Shown one piece after another: positions 17,722 through 26,717 of a DNA stretch of 64,000 nt. The stretch is from an uncultured Roseburia sp. (GTDB lineage Bacteria > Bacillota > Clostridia > Lachnospirales > Lachnospiraceae). The stretch is taken from contig CANRYS010000007.1 of assembly GCA_947644305.1 (NCBI GenBank), positions 62,001 through 126,000 of the forward strand, written 5' to 3'. Each line of letters begins with the position of its first letter. The stretch's first letter is position 1. The position numbers were made by a program, and so were the translations under genes. The notes below the pieces were generated by a model. That model did no database searches. It was not told where the DNA came from and worked only from the letters and a program-made list of their open reading frames with translations.

Positions 17722-19536
17722 ATGGGAAAAACAAAAATCGATCTGGGGATATCTACAGAAGAAAAACCAGAATGGACCATTTCTCTGGATTATGCTGCCA
17801 ATAGTGTGGTGAAGGATGATCTGGAAGCACAATCCAAGGAACAGGAGAAAACAAAGGGATCAAGGTCATTTTTTAACGATGCTTTGGATTCCGATTTTTT
17901 ATCAGATGATCGATCTTCTTTTTCAGATACAAAGATTTTTGGAGGGGATAGTACTGGTATAACGGGAGGGCTGGATGAGACGATTCAGAGTCCAGGCATG
18001 GGAAGTTTCTTGGAAAACGAAGGAAGCGGTGATAGCATTCTTGGAGCCGAGAATGGTGCTACTTTGGGGGGAGCAGACGATTCGTTGACTACAATTTCTA
18101 CTGGGGTGATGGAACAACCTATGGAGGAGTCCTCTGAGATACGAAATGAGATTCAGACAGAAACACCGGACAGGGAGCGGGATGAAGTAGAAGAGAAGCT
18201 GACCCATCTAGTGAATTCGATGAATCCCTGGGAACAGTCTGAAAATGCTCTCAGTGAAGCGGCCGCCATGTTATCTAAGGAAGGAAAGGCTTCCGCAACT
18301 GTTGTGGATTCAGAGGAAAAGAAACTGAAGGATTTGTTTGAGCGTCTTGACATTTCAGAAAATCTGGATCGAATGAATGCAGTTGCCCAAGAAGATATGG
18401 CAGATGTTATTGAACAGACTCAGAAAGACAATGATTTGGTTGATGCCATCGAAGTGGGGATCGTGGAACCGGCTGATACAGTTAGCAAAGAAACTGAATC
18501 GGGGCCAGTTTTGGATCTGGAACCACAGGAGGAAGAAACGGGTTCTCTAGGAGAGATCGAGATTACCAACGATATGTTCGATATGGGATATGATTTACCC
18601 GAAGAGGAAGAAGACTATTCCAATGAAAATATTGATTTGGATATGTTTAAGGGAAGCATCGAAGATGCAGATGAATTTTCTTCTACGGAAAACAGTCTTG
18701 ATCTGGATATGGTTGAACACACGGGACAAAATGGTGCGGAACTGGATATGTCCAATTTGGTAGAGGCCGCTATGTCTGGTCTCAGCGGCAGCTATGAGGG
18801 GGAAAATATAGCAGTATCAGAGCCGGAGGAAAGCACTCTGTCAGAAGCAGAGTTTATTTCTGAGCCAGAAGAGAGTGAGAGTATTTTAGCTGTTGCCATG
18901 CCAATAGAAGAAAGCGTACCTGAGCCAGAAGAGAGTGCACTGTCAGAAACAGAATTTATCTCCGGGCTGGGAGAAGAGGGTTACCAGACACCTCCTTTGG
19001 AATTTAAGATGGAGTCACCTGAGCTGAAAGATGAGGATGTGCAGGAGGGGACAGCAGAGCCGGAGCAGATAAAACTGGAATTTGAGCCGGTATATCCAGA
19101 AGGACAGGGACCGAATCTCGCTGGTATCCTAAATGACACAGGGGACGGGGATGTAGCGTCCATGATCATCGAGGACTACAGTGAAGTACCGACGGTTTCA
19201 GACATAGAGACGAAGCTGAAAAAACGTGAAAGGGATAAGAAAAAGCACAAGAGCAAGGAAAGTCAGCAAAAAAAGTCAGAGGGCTTTGCTTATTCTTTGG
19301 ATGATATTAATACAAAAACTGTAGATCATACAGAACAGGCAGAGGAGAAAAGGCTAGTTGGAAGGGAAGCGGTCGAAGCTGCATTAGAAGTGGCTGCAGA
19401 AACTGCGGCGGCAGGAGGAGCGTTAAAAGATGCAGAATCCCAACCTGAAACGTTTACTGCTTCTGTTTACGCCAGGCATGTTGTTTATAAAGAGGGAAAA
19501 ATAAAACGTTCTTATTATAGTTTGTTCTATAAGTAA
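17722..19536 (+). CDS. large acidic low-complexity protein, unknown
   Basis: I do not recognise this 604-residue protein. It is dominated by Glu, Asp, Ser and short repeats such as EPEESxLSExEFIS (about residues 370-420) and has no signal peptide or membrane segment, so it is probably an intrinsically disordered cytoplasmic protein. Two parts look less degenerate: the N-terminus (GKTKIDLGISTEEKPEWTIS) and the basic C-terminus, where a Lys/Arg-rich stretch (about residues 495-515) and the last 30 residues (ASVYARHVVYKEG onward) could fold or bind a partner. It is flanked by its own promoter and by a terminator at 19582. The reading frame is continuous and codon use matches neighbours, so it is a real gene. 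Confidence 0.75.
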   Translation: MGKTKIDLGISTEEKPEWTISLDYAANSVVKDDLEAQSKEQEKTKGSRSFFNDALDSDFLSDDRSSFSDTKIFGGDSTGITGGLDETIQSPGMGSFLENEGSGDSILGAENGATLGGADDSLTTISTGVMEQPMEESSEIRNEIQTETPDRERDEVEEKLTHLVNSMNPWEQSENALSEAAAMLSKEGKASATVVDSEEKKLKDLFERLDISENLDRMNAVAQEDMADVIEQTQKDNDLVDAIEVGIVEPADTVSKETESGPVLDLEPQEEETGSLGEIEITNDMFDMGYDLPEEEEDYSNENIDLDMFKGSIEDADEFSSTENSLDLDMVEHTGQNGAELDMSNLVEAAMSGLSGSYEGENIAVSEPEESTLSEAEFISEPEESESILAVAMPIEESVPEPEESALSETEFISGLGEEGYQTPPLEFKMESPELKDEDVQEGTAEPEQIKLEFEPVYPEGQGPNLAGILNDTGDGDVASMIIEDYSEVPTVSDIETKLKKRERDKKKHKSKESQQKKSEGFAYSLDDINTKTVDHTEQAEEKRLVGREAVEAALEVAAETAAAGGALKDAESQPETFTASVYARHVVYKEGKIKRSYYSLFYK

Positions 19537-19581
19537 AGAGTATCACAGATCAATGATAAGTAATTCTTAATTGCATAATAT

Positions 19582-19616
19582 AAAAGCCGCAACTTCAACG
19601 TGGATTTGCGGCTTTT
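19582..19616 (+). terminator. intrinsic terminator after the acidic protein gene
   Basis: AAAAGCCGCAA at 19582-19592 pairs perfectly with TTGCGGCTTTT at 19606-19616. Confidence 0.88.
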
Positions 19617-19648
19617 ATGATTTTACAATGTATTTACAGCGAAAAGTA

Positions 19649-19677
19649 TTGACAAAAATTATTTTCCAGCGTATAAT
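19649..19677 (+). promoter_or_regulatory. promoter of the iscR-nifS-nifU operon
   Basis: Consensus TTGACA at 19649-19654, a 17-bp spacer and consensus TATAAT at 19672-19677. Such a perfect promoter suggests strong expression when not repressed. Confidence 0.88.
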
Positions 19678-19680
19678 TGT

Positions 19681-19711
19681 TTTAATCCCGATTAAATTAA
19701 TAGGAATTAAA
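19681..19711 (+). promoter_or_regulatory. 31-bp dyad, probable IscR operator
   Basis: The left arm TTTAATCCCGATTAA (19681-19695) and right arm TTAATAGGAATTAAA (19697-19711) are inverted copies with 13 of 15 positions matching around a central A. The dyad covers the predicted transcription start just downstream of the -10 box, so a bound Rrf2 dimer would block initiation. Autoregulation by the encoded IscR is the natural inference. Confidence 0.7.
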
Positions 19712-19751
19712 ATAGTTGGAAATGTTTTAGTATGGTTTTGGAGGTGTTTTG

Positions 19752-20189
19752 ATGAAAATTTCCACAAAGGGCAGATATGGGCTTAGAGCAGTTATCGACA
19801 TTGCCATTTATGGAGATGAAGAGCCGGTTTCTTTGAGTGATATAGCCATTCGTCAGGACATATCCATCAGCTATCTTGAACAACTGATCGCCAAATTGAA
19901 GAAAGCAGAGATTGTCACCAGTGTCCGCGGCGCCAGAGGTGGATATTCACTGGCAGCGTCCAAGGATCAGATCTCAGTTGGGGACATCCTTCGGGCTCTG
20001 GAAGGGGATCTCTCACCGGTAAATTGTGCCGAGGTGACAGAGCACGGTGACCCCTGTAAGGAATCTGGACAGTGCATCACAAAAATTGTGTGGAAGCGGA
20101 TCAGTGAAAGCATTAATCATGCAGTAGACAGCCTGATGTTGTCGGATTTACTGGAAGAATCAGATATTCAGGATAGCAGAGGGTGTTGA
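19752..20189 (+). CDS. iscR: Rrf2-family iron-sulfur regulator IscR
   Basis: The 145-residue protein begins KISTKGRYGLRAVIDIAI, the typical Rrf2 start, with a winged-helix DNA-binding domain in the first 80 residues. Three Cys (about positions 94, 103 and 109) occur in the spacing used by IscR to hold a 2Fe-2S cluster. It therefore probably senses cluster supply and represses its own operon. ATG 19752 is chosen because GGAGGTG precedes it; the TTG three bases earlier is less likely. A perfect promoter and a 31-bp dyad sit upstream and cysteine desulfurase and scaffold genes follow, the classic isc arrangement of Clostridia. Confidence 0.92.
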   Translation: MKISTKGRYGLRAVIDIAIYGDEEPVSLSDIAIRQDISISYLEQLIAKLKKAEIVTSVRGARGGYSLAASKDQISVGDILRALEGDLSPVNCAEVTEHGDPCKESGQCITKIVWKRISESINHAVDSLMLSDLLEESDIQDSRGC

Positions 20190-20256
20190 TCATAGATCGG
20201 TGGCGGCGAGATATGGTTCGATTGAGCTAAAAAGAGATGAGAGGAGAATTATTGAT

Positions 20257-21444
20257 ATGAGTCGATTTGTTTATCTGGATAATGCGGCTACTACGTCAAC
20301 CAGAAAAGAAGTAGTGGATGCCATGTTGCCTTATTTTACAGAGAATTTTGGAAATCCATCCAGTGTATATGATTTTGCGGCAAAAAATAAAAAAGCTGTG
20401 AATGACAGCAGGCAGACCATCGCGGATGCCTTGAACACAGATGTCAGAGATATTTATTTTACTGCAGGCGGAAGTGAAGCGGATAACTGGGCGTTGATTG
20501 CGACAGCGGAAGCTTATGAAGAAAAGGGAAAACATATTATTACTTCTAAGATCGAACACCATGCGATATTACACACCTGTGATTATCTGGAAAAGCGTGG
20601 GTTTGAAATAACATATATTGATGTGGATGAAAATGGTGTTTTGAAACTGGATCAGCTCAAAAAGGCGATTCGTCCCGATACCATTCTGATTTCTATTATG
20701 TTTGCCAACAATGAGATCGGAACGATTCAGCCGGTGAAAGAGATCGGTGCCATAGCAAAAGAGCATGGGATACCTTTTCACACCGATGCGGTACAGGCGT
20801 TTGGCCATCTTCCCATCGATGTAGATGAAATGAACATTGATATGCTCAGTGCCAGCGGACATAAATTACATGGTCCCAAAGGAATAGGTTTTCTTTATAT
20901 CCGCAAGGGCTTGAAACTTCGCTCTTTTATTCATGGGGGCGGACAGGAGAGAAAGCGCAGGGCAGGTACGGAAAATGTACCAGGTATCGTCGGTCTGGGA
21001 AAGGCGGTATCCATGGCGATGTCCACAATGAATGAACGGGTACGCAAAGAAGAGGAAGTAAGAGATCATCTGATTGAAAAGATTGAGAAGACAATCCCTT
21101 ACTGTCGCTTAAATGGTGATCGGACAAAGCGTCTTCCCAATAATGTGAATTTTAGTTTTCAGTTTATCGAGGGAGAGTCCCTGCTTATTATGCTTGATAT
21201 GGAAGGGATTTGTGCTTCCAGCGGCTCTGCCTGTACATCCGGTTCCCTAGATCCCTCCCATGTCCTTCTTGCCATCGGGCTGCCTCATGAAATCGCCCAT
21301 GGCTCACTAAGGCTTACACTCAGTGAGGAGACGACGCTAGAAGATGCAGATTATGTGGTGGAAAAGATCGCTGGAATTGTAGATAAGCTGAGAAGTATGT
21401 CTCCTCTCTATGAAGATTTTGTAAGAAAAAATAGTCACCATTAA
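20257..21444 (+). CDS. nifS: cysteine desulfurase (NifS/IscS)
   Basis: The 395-residue PLP enzyme takes sulfur from cysteine for iron-sulfur cluster and possibly tRNA thiolation. It shows YLDNAATTST near the N-terminus, the PLP-binding Lys in SGHKLHGPKG near residue 205, and the sulfur-carrying Cys in SSGSACTSG near residue 327. The long GSACTSGSL loop places it in group I (IscS/NifS) rather than SufS. ATG 20257 follows GAGAGGAG; an in-frame start at 20200 would add 19 residues without a site. It lies between iscR and the scaffold gene in one operon. Confidence 0.95.
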   Translation: MSRFVYLDNAATTSTRKEVVDAMLPYFTENFGNPSSVYDFAAKNKKAVNDSRQTIADALNTDVRDIYFTAGGSEADNWALIATAEAYEEKGKHIITSKIEHHAILHTCDYLEKRGFEITYIDVDENGVLKLDQLKKAIRPDTILISIMFANNEIGTIQPVKEIGAIAKEHGIPFHTDAVQAFGHLPIDVDEMNIDMLSASGHKLHGPKGIGFLYIRKGLKLRSFIHGGGQERKRRAGTENVPGIVGLGKAVSMAMSTMNERVRKEEEVRDHLIEKIEKTIPYCRLNGDRTKRLPNNVNFSFQFIEGESLLIMLDMEGICASSGSACTSGSLDPSHVLLAIGLPHEIAHGSLRLTLSEETTLEDADYVVEKIAGIVDKLRSMSPLYEDFVRKNSHH

Positions 21445-21478
21445 TAGAAAAATGTTCAGGAAAGGATGGTTTTTATAA

Positions 21479-21922
21479 ATGTATAGTGAAAAGGTAATGG
21501 ATCATTTCAGTAATCCGAGAAATGTGGGAGAGATTGAAGAGGCCAGTGGTGTAGGTACGGTGGGAAATGCAAAATGTGGAGATATCATGAGAATTTATCT
21601 GGATATCGACGAAGCTGGCATTATCAATGATTGTAAGTTTAAGACTTTTGGCTGCGGCGCCGCCGTTGCCACCAGTAGTATGGCCACGGAGCTGGTAAAG
21701 GGAAAATCCATCCAGGAGGCAATGCAGGTCACCAATAAAGCGGTGATGGAGGCGTTGGACGGTCTTCCTCCTGTGAAGGTTCATTGTTCTCTTCTGGCAG
21801 AGGAGGCGATTCATGCTGCGCTCTGGGATTATGCAGAGAAGAATGGCATTGTGATCGAGGGACTGGAAAAACCAAAATCCGATGTGCATGAAGGAGAAGA
21901 GGACGAAGAAGAAGAGTATTAA
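21479..21922 (+). CDS. nifU: iron-sulfur scaffold protein (NifU/IscU N-terminal type)
   Basis: The 147-residue scaffold assembles a nascent cluster with sulfur from the preceding desulfurase. The three ligand Cys are in GNAKCGD near residue 36, the FGCGAAVA segment near 62, and KVHCSLLAE near 104. YSEKVMDHFSNPRNVG is the family N-terminus. The C-terminus ends in an acidic run (GEEDEEEEY) that is not part of the fold. It is the last gene of the iscR operon and a strong bidirectional terminator follows. Confidence 0.94.
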   Translation: MYSEKVMDHFSNPRNVGEIEEASGVGTVGNAKCGDIMRIYLDIDEAGIINDCKFKTFGCGAAVATSSMATELVKGKSIQEAMQVTNKAVMEALDGLPPVKVHCSLLAEEAIHAALWDYAEKNGIVIEGLEKPKSDVHEGEEDEEEEY

Positions 21923-21944
21923 GAGAGGGAAAAATACAACGAGA

Positions 21945-21984
21945 GTACCCCCCAAGCCATGAAATGACTTGGGGGGTACCCTTT
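21945..21984. terminator. bidirectional terminator between nifU and the PHP phosphatase gene
   Basis: GTACCCCCCAAG at 21945-21956 pairs perfectly with CTTGGGGGGTAC at 21968-21979. It lies between two convergent genes and can serve both, although the flanking T runs are short. Confidence 0.8.
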
Positions 21985-22001
21985 ATATTGATATTTTTGA
22001 A

Positions 22002-22844
22002 CTAAAATTGGTGAACCACCGGGGTGCGCTGCACAAAAGTTAAATAAGAGTCAAACCCGGCAGCGGCGGCCAGTTTTTCTGCTTTATCAAAATCCGCTGT
22101 CAAACAGTCTGTTGTGTGGGCATCGGAACCAAAGGTGATCCATTTTCCCCCCATGTAACGATAGCGACGGATGATCTCTTCGCTTGGATTTGGCATACTT
22201 TCGCCATTTTTATAACCAGAGGTATTGATCTCCAGGCAGATGTTTCTCTCAATGAGTTTAGCTAAGATGGAATCGATCACATCGGCAAACATCTGATAAG
22301 AATAGAGACGGTATCCGGAAGGTGAATAGCGCACGATATAGTCAAGATGTCCCAGAGAATCGATCTGAAGTTCTCCTAGCTGCTCCAGGTTATTCAGGGT
22401 GGTTTCAAAATAGAGGAGAAGTGCTTTTTTTTCCTCATAGCATTCCCAGTATTCTGGATAGTAAGGGTCCATATCATTTACCAGATGTACGGAACCGATC
22501 ACATAATCTAGTGCTGGGTTCTGGCTGAGCTTCCAGTTGGATTCCCAGGCATCTTCTTTTAGCCCCATTTCCACGCCGCAGTAAAGTTTGATGCGGTCGG
22601 TATAAAGATCCTTCAATTCATGAATTCGCGATAGGTATTCCTCAATATCGAAAGAAAAGGGAGCTTTCGCAGTTTTATTTTTATCATCATTCGTTACATA
22701 TTTTAACGGAAAATGATAGTCCATGTGGTCGGTAAAAGTGATTCCTGACAAATGTTTTTGAATGCCTGTGAGAACCATTTCCTCCATCGGTGTATCGCTG
22801 TCGGTGGAAAAGGAAGTGTGCACATGTGAGTCATATCGTATCAT
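22002..22844 (-). CDS. PHP-domain histidinol-phosphatase family protein
   Basis: The 280-residue protein has the PHP metal-binding motifs: DSHVHTSFSTDS at residues 4-15, FTDHMDYH near residue 37, GVEMG near 92, GSVHLV near 116, and SDAHTTD near 240. The closest family is HisJ/HisK-type histidinol-phosphatase, the penultimate step of histidine synthesis, but no other his gene is near, and PHP phosphatases of other specificity look alike. GGAGGTATCCC precedes the ATG. It lies on the - strand downstream of rqcH with 32 bp between, so both may be co-transcribed. Confidence 0.82.
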   Translation of the reverse strand: MIRYDSHVHTSFSTDSDTPMEEMVLTGIQKHLSGITFTDHMDYHFPLKYVTNDDKNKTAKAPFSFDIEEYLSRIHELKDLYTDRIKLYCGVEMGLKEDAWESNWKLSQNPALDYVIGSVHLVNDMDPYYPEYWECYEEKKALLLYFETTLNNLEQLGELQIDSLGHLDYIVRYSPSGYRLYSYQMFADVIDSILAKLIERNICLEINTSGYKNGESMPNPSEEIIRRYRYMGGKWITFGSDAHTTDCLTADFDKAEKLAAAAGFDSYLTFVQRTPVVHQF

Positions 22845-22876
22845 TGGGATACCTCCTGGTATTTATCTGCATGTAT

Positions 22877-24622
22877 TTATTCTGCTTCTTTAATGTTAGA
22901 AATATCTGGTGCTGCCATCATGGAAAAATTGGTATAGTACACGACGAAACCGGGCTTGCCACCGTTCGGCTTTTTTACATGTTTTTTTTGAATGTAGTCG
23001 ATCTCTACCTTATCTGCATTTTTATTTGCGGAATAAAATGCCGCCAGGCTAGCAGCCTCTTCAAAGGTTTTGACCGGCGGCTCCTCGTTGTTGCATTTGA
23101 TGATCACATGGGAGCCGGGAGCCTGCTTCGCATGAAACCACCAGTCATTACCGGTGGCGATCTTAAAGGTGAGCTGGTCGTTCTGGTAATTATTTTTACC
23201 GACATAAATATCGTAGCCGTCCGAGGAAATATAGTGAAGCGGGCTGCTCTTTGGCACAGAACGTCCCCCTTTTCGATTTTTTCCGTGGCTGCGCATATAG
23301 CCGCTGTCGATGAGCTCCTGCTTGATCAGTACCAGATCTTCTTCCTGTCTGGCGATGTCCAGGGCGGTGAGGATTGTCTCCAGATGCTGGATTAGCTCAT
23401 TGGTTTCTTCGATCTGCTGGGAAACGGCCTCGAAAGTACGCTTGAGTTTATTGTAGCGGTTAAAATACTTATTGGCATTTTCCGCCGCTGTCAGGGTTGG
23501 ATCGATCGTGATCGTTACCTCTGTATTGTCATAGTAGTTGATGCAGGTAAGAGAGGTATCCTCCGGCGTCAGTTGGTATCCATAGGTATGGATCAGTTCG
23601 CCATATATTTTATAACGGTCCCGTTTTTCTGTGTCCCTGAGCTGCTTTTCCTGTATCCCTCTTTTTTTTCGGTTTCGTTCCAGGAGCGTGGTAACATTCT
23701 TTCTGAGATCTGTGGACTTCTGTCGGATTCGTTGAATCGTCTCCTTTTCCCTGTAAAATGTCTCCACTGCGGCGCTCATGGAATCCTGGGGCCGGTGTTC
23801 TAGTGTGTCGTACATGGTGAGGGGAAAAGCAGCGAATTCCATAGGTTCCTTGCCCTCAAAAACGATCTCTGGTGCAAAGAGTCCCTTTTTTGACTGATCC
23901 AATAGTTCCCGCAATTTATTCAAAAGATTCGAGAGCTGGTTTCCCGTCAGGGAAGCAAAGGGCGCATCTCCATCGATATGACACCGGAAAGCGATTTCGT
24001 GGGCAAGAGTGTAACTGAAACCAGTGAAATAATTGCAAAGTCCTTTGGCAACATTGACGGGTTGCCTAACCACCTCCTGCATCCACTGTTCTGTGGTCAG
24101 TTCATAGGGATTGTGCTTGTCCTTTGTATTCGGGATAAAATAATTTCTCCCAGGGAGAACCTCTCTCACTGAGCTGACCAGAGAAGAGACATGTTTGATG
24201 CTGTCTATGATCTGGCCGGTTTCATCAAGAAAAATGATATTACTGTGCTTTCCCATGATCTCTACCACCAGGGATTTGTTCACCAGATCCCCCAGTTCGT
24301 TGAGGTTTTCCAATTCGATCTTCATAACACGTTCCAGTCCGTATTGGGAAACTCCGGTGATTCGCGCGCCATTCAGATGTTTTCTCAGAAGCATGCAAAA
24401 GTTAGGTGCCGTCAATGGTGAAGTTTTTGGTTCCTCTGTCAAATAGATCAATGGAAGAGAAGGACTTGCGGATAACACAAGCCGGAAATTGGTTCGGTTA
24501 TTTTTTATCGTGAGCAGCAGCTCGTCGGGCTCTGGCTGCGCGATCTTTTGAAGTCTGCCCTCTGTCAATTTGTCGGAGAGCTCTTTTGTGAGAGCTGCCA
24601 TGGTAAAACCATCAAATGCCAT
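22877..24622 (-). CDS. rqcH: ribosome quality control factor RqcH (NFACT/FbpA family)
   Basis: The 581-residue protein has the NFACT order: NFACT-N with AFDGFTMAALTKEL at the start, a long helical coiled-coil middle (about residues 275-440) and NFACT-R with GYDIYVGKNNYQND near residue 465. In Bacillus RqcH binds obstructed 50S subunits and adds alanine tails to stalled chains; older annotations call it fibronectin-binding protein. ATG 24622 is chosen because GGAGGAAACAGGAT precedes it. It is transcribed divergently from yicC, with two overlapping promoter regions between. Confidence 0.92.
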   Translation of the reverse strand: MAFDGFTMAALTKELSDKLTEGRLQKIAQPEPDELLLTIKNNRTNFRLVLSASPSLPLIYLTEEPKTSPLTAPNFCMLLRKHLNGARITGVSQYGLERVMKIELENLNELGDLVNKSLVVEIMGKHSNIIFLDETGQIIDSIKHVSSLVSSVREVLPGRNYFIPNTKDKHNPYELTTEQWMQEVVRQPVNVAKGLCNYFTGFSYTLAHEIAFRCHIDGDAPFASLTGNQLSNLLNKLRELLDQSKKGLFAPEIVFEGKEPMEFAAFPLTMYDTLEHRPQDSMSAAVETFYREKETIQRIRQKSTDLRKNVTTLLERNRKKRGIQEKQLRDTEKRDRYKIYGELIHTYGYQLTPEDTSLTCINYYDNTEVTITIDPTLTAAENANKYFNRYNKLKRTFEAVSQQIEETNELIQHLETILTALDIARQEEDLVLIKQELIDSGYMRSHGKNRKGGRSVPKSSPLHYISSDGYDIYVGKNNYQNDQLTFKIATGNDWWFHAKQAPGSHVIIKCNNEEPPVKTFEEAASLAAFYSANKNADKVEIDYIQKKHVKKPNGGKPGFVVYYTNFSMMAAPDISNIKEAE

Positions 24623-24741
24623 ATCCTGTTTCCTCCCAAAACATTTATTACTGTGAAATAAAATAAAGTGCATAACATAAAGTTAGTACAATAAATAATA
24701 AGTCTGTTTACATTAAACTTGATATTCATTGTACTAGTTTG

Positions 24742-24769
24742 ATTATACTACATTATGGGAAAAATACAA
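24742..24769 (-). promoter_or_regulatory. promoter of rqcH
   Basis: On the - strand TTGTAT (24764-24769), a 16-bp spacer and consensus TATAAT (24742-24747). It lies back to back with the yicC promoter at 24778. Confidence 0.6.
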
Positions 24770-24777
24770 TAGAATTC

Positions 24778-24806
24778 TTGACTTATGCCGGTAAGTAATT
24801 TATAAT
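24778..24806 (+). promoter_or_regulatory. promoter of the yicC-remA-gmk operon
   Basis: TTGACT at 24778-24783, a 17-bp spacer and consensus TATAAT at 24801-24806. Confidence 0.82.
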
Positions 24807-24896
24807 AATACGGAATGCATAGATGAAGTTTTCTATATGCCTGTAAAATGATGGAAGAGCAGGCGGCGGAATTATTGTGTGGGAATGAGGGCAAAT

Positions 24897-25775
24897 ATGA
24901 TAAGAAGCATGACTGGTTATGGCAGATTTGAAGCAGAAAATGAAGATTCCCGGTTGACCGTAGAGATCAAATCGGTAAATCACAGATATTGTGATATTTC
25001 CATCCGGCTTCCCAAAAAACTGAATGCATTTGAGAACGATATTCGCAGACAGGTAAAGGAAAGCGTCAGCAGAGGAAAGATCGACGTATACATAACATAT
25101 GAGAGCAGTCGCCAGGGAGAATCTCTTGTCACCTACAATCCTGATATGGCTAGATCTTACGTGAAACTTTTACAGAAGATCTCCGATGATTTCCAGGTCC
25201 CGAATACGGTGGATGCGGCCACGCTTTCTAGATACCCAGAGGTTTTTACTCTGGATGAGGTACATGTAGATGAAGAGAAGCTTCAGGATTTGCTGCATCA
25301 CACAGTGGCGGGAGCTCTGGATCATTTTGTCCAGGCCAGAGAAACAGAAGGCGAGCTTTTGAAAGCAGATCTGATTCAGAAGCTGGGGGTTCTGGGTGCC
25401 ATTGCAGAAGAGATACGCAAACGGTCTCCAGAGGTCTTTGAGGAATACAAAGAACGCCTGCGTACAAAAATAAAGGAAACGTTGGGGGATACGAAACTGG
25501 ATGAGAGTGTAGTAGCGACAGAGCTTGTGGTATATTCCGATAAGATTTGTGTGGACGAAGAGCTGGTTCGTCTGAAAAGCCATATTCAGCATATGAAGGA
25601 GACGCTGGAAAAGGAAGAGAATGTTGGAAGAAAACTGGATTTCATCGCCCAGGAACTGAACCGGGAAGCCAATACAACTCTTTCCAAGGCAAATGACATA
25701 ATGATATCCAATCAGGGCATTATGATGAAAACAGAGATTGAAAAGATCCGGGAACAGATTCAGAATCTTGAGTAG
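24897..25775 (+). CDS. yicC: YicC family endoribonuclease-like protein
   Basis: The 292-residue protein begins IRSMTGYGRFE and ends in the conserved block EENVGRKLDFIAQELNREANTLSKAND-type segment (NREANTTLSKAND near residue 255), both hallmarks of the YicC/YloC family. Members have been described as endoribonucleases involved in small-RNA turnover. Internal K/R-rich segments (KSVNHRYCDISIRLPKK near residue 26) match the family. GAGGG precedes ATG 24897. It leads the classic Firmicute order yicC-remA-gmk-rpoZ. Confidence 0.92.
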   Translation: MIRSMTGYGRFEAENEDSRLTVEIKSVNHRYCDISIRLPKKLNAFENDIRRQVKESVSRGKIDVYITYESSRQGESLVTYNPDMARSYVKLLQKISDDFQVPNTVDAATLSRYPEVFTLDEVHVDEEKLQDLLHHTVAGALDHFVQARETEGELLKADLIQKLGVLGAIAEEIRKRSPEVFEEYKERLRTKIKETLGDTKLDESVVATELVVYSDKICVDEELVRLKSHIQHMKETLEKEENVGRKLDFIAQELNREANTTLSKANDIMISNQGIMMKTEIEKIREQIQNLE

Positions 25776-25801
25776 GTTGACCGGTTGATAAGGAGTCTGA
25801 C

Positions 25802-26059
25802 ATGGCATTTGTAAATATTGGTTACGGAAATGTAGTCAACAGTGAAAAGGTGATCAGCATTGTGAGTCCGGAAGCAGCACCAGTTAAGCGGATGATACAG
25901 GGGGCTAAGGACGATGGAAAGGCCATCGATGCTACCTGCGGAAAAAAGACCAAGGCAGTTCTTGTTATGGAAAATGATTCCCTGGTTCTTTCTGCTCTTT
26001 TGCCGGATACGATTGCGAGCCGCTTTAATCATAAAGGAACTGGAACGGAGAATATGTAA
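25802..26059 (+). CDS. remA: extracellular matrix regulator RemA family
   Basis: This 85-residue protein is a DUF370/RemA member, a small DNA-binding protein that in Bacillus activates biofilm matrix and osmoprotection genes. Family residues include NIGYGNVV at 5-12 and AIDATCGKKTKAVL near 41. AAGGAGTCTGAC precedes the ATG. It lies 26 bp after yicC and 28 bp before gmk, its usual location in Firmicutes. Confidence 0.93.
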   Translation: MAFVNIGYGNVVNSEKVISIVSPEAAPVKRMIQGAKDDGKAIDATCGKKTKAVLVMENDSLVLSALLPDTIASRFNHKGTGTENM

Positions 26060-26087
26060 GAAAATACAAAAGGATCGGAGGCTGAGT

Positions 26088-26717
26088 ATGAGCAAAGGTA
26101 TACTGGTAGTTATTTCAGGATTTTCAGGTGCCGGGAAGGGGACGATCATGAAAGAATTAGTAAAACGATATGATTATCATCTTTCTGTATCGGCGACCAC
26201 AAGGAAGGCGAGAACCGGGGAGGTTCATGGAAAGGATTATTACTTCCATACCAGGGAAGAATTTCAGCAAATGATCGAACAGAGTGAATTGATAGAGTGG
26301 GCGGAGTATGTGGGAAATTATTATGGTACTCCGAAAAAATATGTCCAGCAGCAACTGGATGCTGGCAGGGACGTTCTGCTGGAGATCGAGATGCAGGGCG
26401 GCATGCAGGTGAAAGAAAAATTTCCAGATGCCCTTTTGATATTTATTTCTCCACCGTCTGCGAAAGCATTAAAGGAGCGCCTGACAGGCAGGGGAACCGA
26501 AACACCTCAGGAGATCGAAAAGCGGCTCCTGCGGGCGGTAGAAGAAGTTCAATATATGAAAGATTATGATTATATCGTTGTAAATGATAATTTAGAAGAA
26601 GCGGTGGAAAAAGTGAATCACTTGATTCAATATGATCATTACAAATCCTGTAACAGCGTACTGCTCATTGAGAAAATGGCATCGGAGCTCAGTGGATTTG
26701 CCGCGAAAGGAGTATAA
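26088..26717 (+). CDS. gmk: guanylate kinase
   Basis: The 209-residue kinase phosphorylates GMP to GDP. The P-loop is GFSGAGKGT at about residues 11-19, followed by the GMP-binding segment SATTRKARTGEVHGKDYYF. ATG 26088 is chosen because CGGAGG precedes it; a longer in-frame version from 25914 would overlap remA entirely and is rejected. The stop at 26717 is immediately followed by a composite palindromic element and then a third signal peptidase gene, which separates gmk from its usual neighbour rpoZ. Confidence 0.96.
   Translation: MSKGILVVISGFSGAGKGTIMKELVKRYDYHLSVSATTRKARTGEVHGKDYYFHTREEFQQMIEQSELIEWAEYVGNYYGTPKKYVQQQLDAGRDVLLEIEMQGGMQVKEKFPDALLIFISPPSAKALKERLTGRGTETPQEIEKRLLRAVEEVQYMKDYDYIVVNDNLEEAVEKVNHLIQYDHYKSCNSVLLIEKMASELSGFAAKGV

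Noticed and set aside
25170-25808. 212-codon antisense frame over yicC
   Set aside because: yicC is unambiguous on the + strand; the antisense frame has no domain or start signal.
25914-26087. Upstream extension of gmk
   Set aside because: It would lie inside remA; ATG 26088 has a good ribosome site and matches the family start.
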